From Allobosea sp. (lineage in GTDB: Bacteria; Pseudomonadota; Alphaproteobacteria; Rhizobiales; Beijerinckiaceae), in the NCBI RefSeq assembly GCF_030694325.1, contig NZ_JAUXYO010000202.1, forward strand, positions 1 to 33,038: a DNA stretch of 33,038 nucleotides, given 5' to 3'. Of this stretch, positions 29,100-33,038 are shown piece after piece. The position numbers and the translations under genes were made by a program. Each line of letters begins with the position of its first letter. Position 1 is the first letter of the stretch. The notes beneath the pieces were generated by a model, which was given only the letters and a program-made list of their open reading frames with translations, did not search any database and was not told the origin of the DNA.

Positions 29100-29181
29100 C
29101 GGCGAAGTCCGTCAGAGCAGGTCCCAGCGGGACCTTGACGAAGCGCTTGCGCTGGCGGTCATCAGAAACCTGCTGGGTTCG

Positions 29182-29643
29182 TCACGCGGTCTTCGACCGC
29201 AGGGGTGGCGTGGCCGACGACAGCAGCCGCGCCAGCGCCATGCCGGCGAGCATGGCAGCGATGAAAATGATAGCGGGCTGGCCTCCGGTCAGGGTGGAGA
29301 CGAGCGCGGGACCGGGGCAGAGGCCGGCAAGGCCCCAGCCGATGCCGAACAGGGCGGCGCCGGTCAGCAGCCGGTCATCGACCGTGCCGGCCTCGGGCAG
29401 CAGGAAGCGCTCGGCCATGACGGGGCGCTCGCGCGCCAGGATCAGCCGATAGCCAATGAAGGTCACGGCGATGCCGCCCGCCATCACGAAGATCAGACTC
29501 GGATCCCAGGTGCCGGCCGGAATCGCGCCGAGATCGAGGAAGGCGAGCACCTTCGCCGGGTCGGCCATGCCGGCGAGGATCAGCCCGAGCCCGAAGACGA
29601 GGCCGGTCAGAAACTGCACGATCACGGACATCGAGGCTCTCAC
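29182..29643 (-). CDS. YeeE/YedE-family (DUF6691-like) sulfur transporter subunit
   Basis: This 153-residue membrane protein belongs to the half-size YeeE/YedE group, thought to import sulfur species such as thiosulfate. It has helices at about 8-25, 50-70, 92-110 and 122-140. Conserved features are GLVFGLGLILAGMADPAKVLAFLD and IGWGLAGLCPGPAL with Cys109 in the channel. GTG 29643 overlaps the previous stop codon as GTGA; ATG 29631 is an alternative start, and similar proteins often start with MSVIVQF-like sequence. It probably pairs with the gene upstream. Substrate is inferred from family knowledge only. Confidence 0.85.
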   Translation of the reverse strand: MRASMSVIVQFLTGLVFGLGLILAGMADPAKVLAFLDLGAIPAGTWDPSLIFVMAGGIAVTFIGYRLILARERPVMAERFLLPEAGTVDDRLLTGAALFGIGWGLAGLCPGPALVSTLTGGQPAIIFIAAMLAGMALARLLSSATPPLRSKTA

Positions 29644-30071
29644 AGCACGTGTCGGACGAGGAAGACGGTCGCGATCGCCGTCGTCATGAAGGTGGCGACG
29701 GCTGCGGCCGAGCGTAGCGAGAGCCGCGAGAGGCCGCAGATGCCGTGCCCGGATGTGCAGCCATTGCCCCAGACGGCGCCGAAGCCGACGAGACCCCCCG
29801 CGACCGCCAGCAGGAAGGGCCCGGTCGCGATGTCGGGCCGAGGCGCGGTGCCGGTCAGCGCCAGATGGACCAGCGGGGCCAGCACCAAGCCGACCACGAA
29901 GGCGAGCCGGCCCCAGGACTGGCCGTCGCCGGCCGGCAACAGAAGTCGCGAGACGATGCCGCCGATTCCGGCGATGCGGCCCTGGAACAGCATCAGCATC
30001 GCCGCCGCCAGCCCGATCAGGGCGCCGCCCGCCAGTGAGGCGAGCGGCGTGAAGCTCGACGCGACCGTCAC
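29640..30071 (-). CDS. YeeE/YedE-family membrane protein with GNGCTSGHGICG motif
   Basis: This 143-residue membrane protein is the first of two half-size YeeE-type transporters. The motif GNGCTSGHGICGLSRLSLRS (Cys105, Cys112) is the signature of the family, whose cysteines handle thiosulfate or persulfide sulfur along the pore. Predicted helices are near 12-30, 55-73, 82-100 and 120-140. The start is GTG 30071, which overlaps the DUF2892 stop codon as GTGA; the same overlap style joins it to the next gene, which supports both GTG starts. The set lies under a BigR/SqrR-like repressor, consistent with sulfide or persulfide control. Confidence 0.87.
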   Translation of the reverse strand: MTVASSFTPLASLAGGALIGLAAAMLMLFQGRIAGIGGIVSRLLLPAGDGQSWGRLAFVVGLVLAPLVHLALTGTAPRPDIATGPFLLAVAGGLVGFGAVWGNGCTSGHGICGLSRLSLRSAAAVATFMTTAIATVFLVRHVL

Positions 30072-30292
30072 GGCTGGCGCGTCCCGCAGGTGTTGAGGCC
30101 GAGCAGTGTATAGGCCGGGCAGAAGCGCATCGCGGCGGTCCCGATCATCATCGAGCCCCAGGCCGTCAACGCATATTTCCAGACGCCGAGCGGCGCGACC
30201 CAGCCGGCGAGCGGCGGCACGAAGGCGGCGACGAGGAGGGCTGCGCCGATGACGAAGCGAAGCGTCCGGTCGAGCGAACCGACATTGACCAT
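30068..30292 (-). CDS. DUF2892 (YgaP-type) small membrane protein
   Basis: This 74-residue protein from ATG 30292 (GTG 30298 would add two residues) reads MVNVGSLDRTLRFVIGAALL and later WGSMMIGTAAMRFCPAYTLL followed by GLNTCG. The NVGxxDRxLR start, two helices and CPxYxxLGxxTC end are typical of DUF2892, the membrane anchor otherwise fused to rhodanese in YgaP. The two C-terminal cysteines could carry sulfane sulfur. It is the first gene of the minus-strand sulfur operon and overlaps the next gene by 4 bp. Confidence 0.88.
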   Translation of the reverse strand: MVNVGSLDRTLRFVIGAALLVAAFVPPLAGWVAPLGVWKYALTAWGSMMIGTAAMRFCPAYTLLGLNTCGTRQP

Positions 30293-30298
30293 GACCAC

Positions 30299-30346
30299 GA
30301 ACTCTCGTTAACGATCATTAATATCTATATATATGGAATATCGAAT
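30299..30346. promoter_or_regulatory. Divergent AT-rich promoter/operator for the ArsR and sulfur-transport genes
   Basis: The 48 bp between the divergent starts are strikingly AT-rich (GTTAACGATCATTAATATC, then a TATATATATGG run), unlike the GC-rich surroundings. This is the expected site for both promoters and for binding of the ArsR repressor. A GGAA about 8 nt before ATG 30347 is a weak ribosome binding site. I could not define a perfect operator palindrome. Confidence 0.6.
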
Positions 30347-30682
30347 ATGTCAACGACCGTGCTGAAGCGGGACGAGACCGGCATTGCAGCCCAAATCGAG
30401 GCGGCGGCGCTGCTCGCCGCGATGGCGAGTCCGCGCCGTCTCGCCATCCTGTGCCGTCTGGTCGAGGGCGAGGAGGGGGCGGGCGAGCTCGCGCGGATCA
30501 CGGGGCTGAGCCCGGCCGGCGTTGCGGCCCATCTGGCGCAGCTGCGGCGGCAGGGGCTGATCGCCGCGCGACGCCGCGGCGTCGCGGTGACGTTCTCGCT
30601 CGCGAGCCCCGAGGCGCGGGCGGTGCTGGAGACGCTGCACGCGCTCTATTGCGAGCCGGGCGCCGCCGCGGCGCAAGCCTGA
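30347..30682 (+). CDS. bigR: ArsR-family persulfide-sensing repressor (BigR/SqrR-like)
   Basis: This 111-residue winged-helix repressor has the DNA-recognition region TGLSPAGVAAHLAQLRRQGL (52-71) and a beta-wing with RRRGVAVTFSL. Cys36 (in LAILC) and Cys102 (in ALYC) are 66 residues apart. That is the same spacing as the two sensing cysteines of SqrR (41/107) and BigR (42/108), which form a polysulfide bridge in response to sulfide. The usual CxC metal site of ArsR is absent (SPRRLAILCR instead). It is divergent from DUF2892-YeeE-YeeE, a typical BigR target set. The usual sulfur dioxygenase (blh) is not present here. Confidence 0.82.
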   Translation: MSTTVLKRDETGIAAQIEAAALLAAMASPRRLAILCRLVEGEEGAGELARITGLSPAGVAAHLAQLRRQGLIAARRRGVAVTFSLASPEARAVLETLHALYCEPGAAAAQA

Positions 30683-30720
30683 GCGGACAATCCGCCCGGG
30701 CCGGTCGTCCGTCGGTGTCG

Positions 30721-31470
30721 TCAGGGGCCGACGAGTTGGCCGCCATCGACGACGAGGCTCTGGCCGGTGACCCAGCTCGCCTGCTCGGAGGCGAGGAAGA
30801 GCACGACCTCGGCGATCTCCTCGGGGCGGCCCATGCGTCCGAAGGGGATTGTGGCCAGGGTCGCGTTGTAGAGATCGGGATTCGAGGTCTTCCGGTCCTC
30901 CCAGGTGCCGCCGGGGAATTCGACCGAGCCCGGCGCGACGCAGTTCACGCGAATACCCTGCCGCGCCAGCATCTTCGCCTGGCTCGCGGTGTAATGCATC
31001 ACCGCCGCCTTGATCGCGCCATAGGGCGCCGAGCGGGCGCTGGCACGCAGCCCCGAGATCGAGGAGATGTTCACGATCGCACCGCCCGGGGCCATGTGCG
31101 GGACGGCGGCGTGGCTGCCGCGCACCACCGCCATCATGTCGACGCCGAAGGAGGCACCCCAGCCCGCCTCGTCGTCGGAATGGCCGAAGCCCGAAGCGTT
31201 GTTGACGAGGATGTCGAGGCCGCCGAGGGCCTTCACCGCCTCGGGAAGATAGGCGTCGATCGCGGCCGCATCGGCGAGGTCGACGGAGGCGGCATGGGCG
31301 CTGACGCCCAGATCCGCGATCTCCTGCCGCGTCGCGGCCAGCGGCCCAGGGCTGCGCGCGCAGATCGACACCGCGGCCCCGCGCCGGGCGAAGGCGAGCG
31401 CGGTCGAGCGGCCGATGCCGCGGCTACCGCCCATGACGATGACATGTTTGCCGGCAAAGTCTTTCATCAT
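30721..31470 (-). CDS. Short-chain dehydrogenase/reductase (SDR)
   Basis: This 249-residue NAD(P)-dependent oxidoreductase has the classical SDR fold: cofactor loop GGSRGIGRS (14-22), ILVNNASG, the catalytic serine segment NISSISG, YGAIK with Tyr150 and Lys154, then RVNCVAPGSVEFPG and a C-terminal SEQASWVTGQSLVVDGGQL. The start is ATG 31470; ATG 31467 is equally possible. The much longer open frame upstream is a GC-rich shadow. Substrate is unknown. It stands alone on the minus strand, and a TTGC-N6-TCAA FNR/FixK-like sequence lies about 120 bp upstream. Confidence 0.92.
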   Translation of the reverse strand: MMKDFAGKHVIVMGGSRGIGRSTALAFARRGAAVSICARSPGPLAATRQEIADLGVSAHAASVDLADAAAIDAYLPEAVKALGGLDILVNNASGFGHSDDEAGWGASFGVDMMAVVRGSHAAVPHMAPGGAIVNISSISGLRASARSAPYGAIKAAVMHYTASQAKMLARQGIRVNCVAPGSVEFPGGTWEDRKTSNPDLYNATLATIPFGRMGRPEEIAEVVLFLASEQASWVTGQSLVVDGGQLVGP

Positions 31471-31588
31471 GACGCGCGACGCTTTCTGCAGAGGGAGGGC
31501 AGGGCTGGCGCGGCGAGATCGCGCCGGCCATCCTCTCCGGTGTAGTCCAAGCTGCGCCCGCGGTCGAACCGCCCGCTGGGCCTTCGCC

Positions 31589-31602
31589 TTGATCGAGCGC
31601 AA
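31589..31602 (-). promoter_or_regulatory. Weak FNR/FixK-like box upstream of the SDR gene
   Basis: On the minus strand TTGCGCTCGATCAA fits TTG(A/C)-N6-(T/G)CAA, the consensus for FixK-type regulators, about 120 bp before the SDR start. A single short match could be chance, and it overlaps the kinase-like remnant. Confidence 0.3.
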
Positions 31603-31985
31603 CGCTGCGGCCGGCCGTCTCCGAGGCGGGCTATACGGAGCAGGCTGAGCGCGCGGCGGCGATCCTGCTGCGGGGGCACGGCGTCGTCGCCGATGCCGTG
31701 TTCGACCGCGCACCCGATCGCGAGCGGATCGCGCAGGCCGCAGGCGAGGCCGGGGCGGGCTTCCTCGGCTTGTGGCTCGAGGCGCCGGCGCCGACCTTGA
31801 TCGCACGGGTCGAGGCGCGCCGGGGCGATCCCTCGGACGCCACGGGCGACATCGTGCGCCGGCAATTCGAGCGCGCCGCGCCGGTGGCCGGCTGGAGGCG
31901 GCTCTCCACCGAGGCGGGCCCCGCAGCCGTCTACCGGGAGGCCCGCGCGATGGTCGAGGACGCGGATCTCCCCGCCGTCGCTTGA
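31593..31985 (+). pseudogene. C-terminal remnant of an AAA/aminoglycoside-phosphotransferase-like kinase
   Basis: The frame reads [56 protein letters not shown] and [13 protein letters not shown]. This resembles the last third of bifunctional proteins with an aminoglycoside-phosphotransferase-like domain followed by a zeta-toxin-like P-loop kinase (about 500 residues). The P-loop and the entire N-terminal domain are absent. An in-frame TGA at 31590-31592 precedes the homologous part. GTG 31698 could start a 95-residue product, but it would lack the ATP site. The stop codon (31983-31985) is embedded in the FNR-like box of the next gene. Confidence 0.6.
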
Positions 31986-31995
31986 TCTCGCTCAA
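31982..31995 (+). promoter_or_regulatory. FNR/FixK-type box before the alcohol dehydrogenase remnant
   Basis: TTGATctcgCTCAA matches the FNR consensus TTGAT-N4-ATCAA at 9 of 10 positions and the FixK pattern TTG-N8-CAA exactly. Its centre is about 60 bp before ATG 32048. A TTACCG near 32016 would be the -10 of a class II activated promoter. This suggests oxygen-regulated expression of whatever followed. Confidence 0.6.
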
Positions 31996-32047
31996 GGTCG
32001 GATCCGCGCGACGCCTTACCGTCGCGGTGACGAAGGGAGAGTGGATC

Positions 32048-32200
32048 ATGGCGACGATGATGAAGGCGGCTGTCGTGCGGGCGTTCGCCCAGCCCCTCGT
32101 GATCGAGGACGTGCCGGTGCCGGTGCCGGGACCCGGCGAACTGCTCGTCAAGGTTCGGGCCTGCGGTGTCTGCCACACCGATCTGCACGCCGCCGCCTGA
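32048..32200 (+). pseudogene. Zinc alcohol dehydrogenase, N-terminal remnant (50 codons)
   Basis: ATG 32048, with GGGAGAG about 6 nt upstream, opens [38 protein letters not shown] and [12 protein letters not shown], then TGA. This is the start of AdhP/AdhA-type medium-chain zinc dehydrogenases (about 340 residues). Cys42, the first catalytic zinc ligand, is in [11 protein letters not shown]. After this the family continues with GDW, but here a stop codon follows the HAAA. All other zinc ligands and the cofactor fold are absent. Promoter and ribosome binding site seem intact, so a short peptide may still be made and may couple translation to the next gene, 38 bp on. Confidence 0.75.
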
Positions 32201-32238
32201 TGGCGGGGCGGACGGATCGCGGGGAGAGGAGCCTCGCC

Positions 32239-32727
32239 ATGCAGGAAGCCTACATCATCGCCGGGATGACACCCGATCAGGTCGATGCGGCATTCCTGCT
32301 CGTGCGCAGGCTGAAGCCTTCGCCCGATCTCGAGGGCTGGCGCACGAAACGCGGCGAGGGCGATGCCCCTGCGGGGCGGCGCCAGGATGTGCGCGTGGCG
32401 ACCAATCCGCGCGGTCATGTCCAGGGCCTGTGCCTGTGCCGGGAGGCGCTCCATATGGTGCATGGCGCCATCCTCGACGTGCCGCTCTTCGTCGTCGCCA
32501 GCGCGGCCGACGGGCCGGGCGTCGCCGCCGCGCTGGTCGCGGATCTCTGCGCGATTGCGGGCCGGCTGGGCTGCTCCGCCGTGCGCATCCGCACCGGGGA
32601 TGCGCCGCGCGCGTTCCACGGCATCGAGCATTCCAGGCAGGGCGGGACGGGCGGCATCGCCCTCCTGCTCGATTCCTCCCCGATGGCCGACCCGCCCTGG
32701 GCGGTCAGGGCGCCGGTTTGCCCGTGA
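32239..32727 (+). CDS. Hypothetical protein, GNAT acetyltransferase-like
   Basis: A 162-residue protein starting at ATG 32239 with GGAGAGGAG about 8 nt upstream. The middle part (VRVATNPRGHVQGLCLCRE at 51-69; ILDVPLFVVASAADGPGVAA at 78-97, then ALVADLCAIAGRLGCSAVRI) has the strand-strand-helix pattern of GNAT domains: a central strand, the helix after the acetyl-CoA loop, and a GCxxxRI strand. A clear R/QxxGxG/A loop is not visible, so catalytic competence is doubtful. It probably shares the FNR-like promoter with the dehydrogenase remnant. Its last 23 bp overlap the convergent regulator gene. Function unknown. Confidence 0.65.
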   Translation: MQEAYIIAGMTPDQVDAAFLLVRRLKPSPDLEGWRTKRGEGDAPAGRRQDVRVATNPRGHVQGLCLCREALHMVHGAILDVPLFVVASAADGPGVAAALVADLCAIAGRLGCSAVRIRTGDAPRAFHGIEHSRQGGTGGIALLLDSSPMADPPWAVRAPVCP

Positions 32728-33037
32728 AGACGTAGCCGACGCCGCGAACCGATTTGATCAGCGTGGGCTGGCGCGGGTTCGGCTCGATCTTCTTGCGCAG
32801 CCGCGCGATCTGCGCGTCGATGGTGCGGTCGAAGGCCGCGAGGCTGCGTCCGTGGGTGAGGTCCATCAGCACGTCGCGGGTGAGGACGCGGCCGGGCGCC
32901 CGCGCCAGCGCCGCCAGCATGTCGAATTCGCCGGTCGTCAGCAGAATCTCGACGCCTTCGGCGGTGACGAGCTGGCGGCGGGCGAGATCGAGCCGCCAGC
33001 CGTCGAAATGGATCGTCTCGCCGGCCTCGGCGCGGGC
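32705..33037 (-). CDS. OmpR-family response regulator, C-terminal part only
   Basis: The frame is open to the right window edge. The visible 110 residues form an OmpR/PhoB winged-helix DNA-binding domain: GWRLDLARRQLVTAEGVEIL, LTTGEFDMLAALARAPGRVL, TRDVLMDLTHGR, FDRTIDAQIARLRKKIEPNP and IKSVRGVGYVF. The receiver domain with the phospho-acceptor Asp lies outside the window. RKKIEPNPRQPTLIKSVRGVGYVF is closer to OmpR/TorR-like regulators than to KdpE. It converges on the GNAT-like gene and overlaps it by 23 bp. Confidence 0.9.
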   Translation of the reverse strand, partial: ARAEAGETIHFDGWRLDLARRQLVTAEGVEILLTTGEFDMLAALARAPGRVLTRDVLMDLTHGRSLAAFDRTIDAQIARLRKKIEPNPRQPTLIKSVRGVGYVFTGKPAP

Positions 33038-33038
33038 G

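Noticed and set aside
30721-32631. 636-codon minus-strand frame as one long SDR protein
   Set aside because: Only the last 249 codons resemble SDR proteins. The upstream part is Arg/Pro-rich and antisense to other remnants, so the start was set at 31470.

Overview
The window is high-GC DNA whose gene content and codon use point to an alphaproteobacterium of the Hyphomicrobiales (Rhizobiales). A Bosea- or Methylobacterium-like genome is a plausible guess but cannot be settled from the sequence. It reads as ordinary chromosome: a tRNA-Gln, a complete kdp operon, a TRAP transporter and a type I secretion locus. I see no integrase, transposase, phage or plasmid gene.

Layout. Positions 1-1463 hold glycerol kinase, with its N-terminus beyond the left edge. 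Positions 1690-4735 hold a type I secretion ABC exporter and its membrane fusion protein. After a 362-bp AT-richer gap comes their probable cargo, a 3663-residue calcium-binding RTX/cadherin surface protein (5098-16089). It has several levels of internal duplication and a C-terminal secretion signal. Positions 16090-16801 carry a hairpin, a 57-codon relic that resembles the anaerobic cyclase BchE, and a nested palindromic element. On the minus strand, 24803 down to 16802 is a full high-affinity potassium uptake operon (small ORF-kdpF-A-B-C-D-E). A perfect hairpin lies over its first ribosome binding site. tRNA-Gln(CTG) is at 25350-25423. A TRAP transporter (small permease, large permease, binding protein) fills 25946-28825, preceded by a GntR-type palindrome.

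Positions 28822-30682 hold a sulfur-related locus: a BigR/SqrR-like ArsR repressor divergent from a DUF2892 protein and two YeeE/YedE transporters. Its far end has collapsed into remnants of a TauE/SafE exporter and of a cyclase-family enzyme from the TRAP operon. Positions 30721-33038 hold an SDR dehydrogenase, a 5'-truncated kinase-like gene, a truncated zinc alcohol dehydrogenase behind an FNR/FixK-like box, a GNAT-like protein and the C-terminus of an OmpR-family regulator.

The main themes are (i) a self-contained secretion system for a giant repeat adhesin that lacks an obvious N-terminal retention module, (ii) a kdp leader that may be controlled at translation as well as by KdpDE, and (iii) several gene relics, some of them linked to anaerobic or sulfur metabolism, which suggest local genome reduction. 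I found no clearly new enzymatic or defence system. The most unusual items are the repeat architecture of the giant protein and the kdp leader with its extra micro-ORF.
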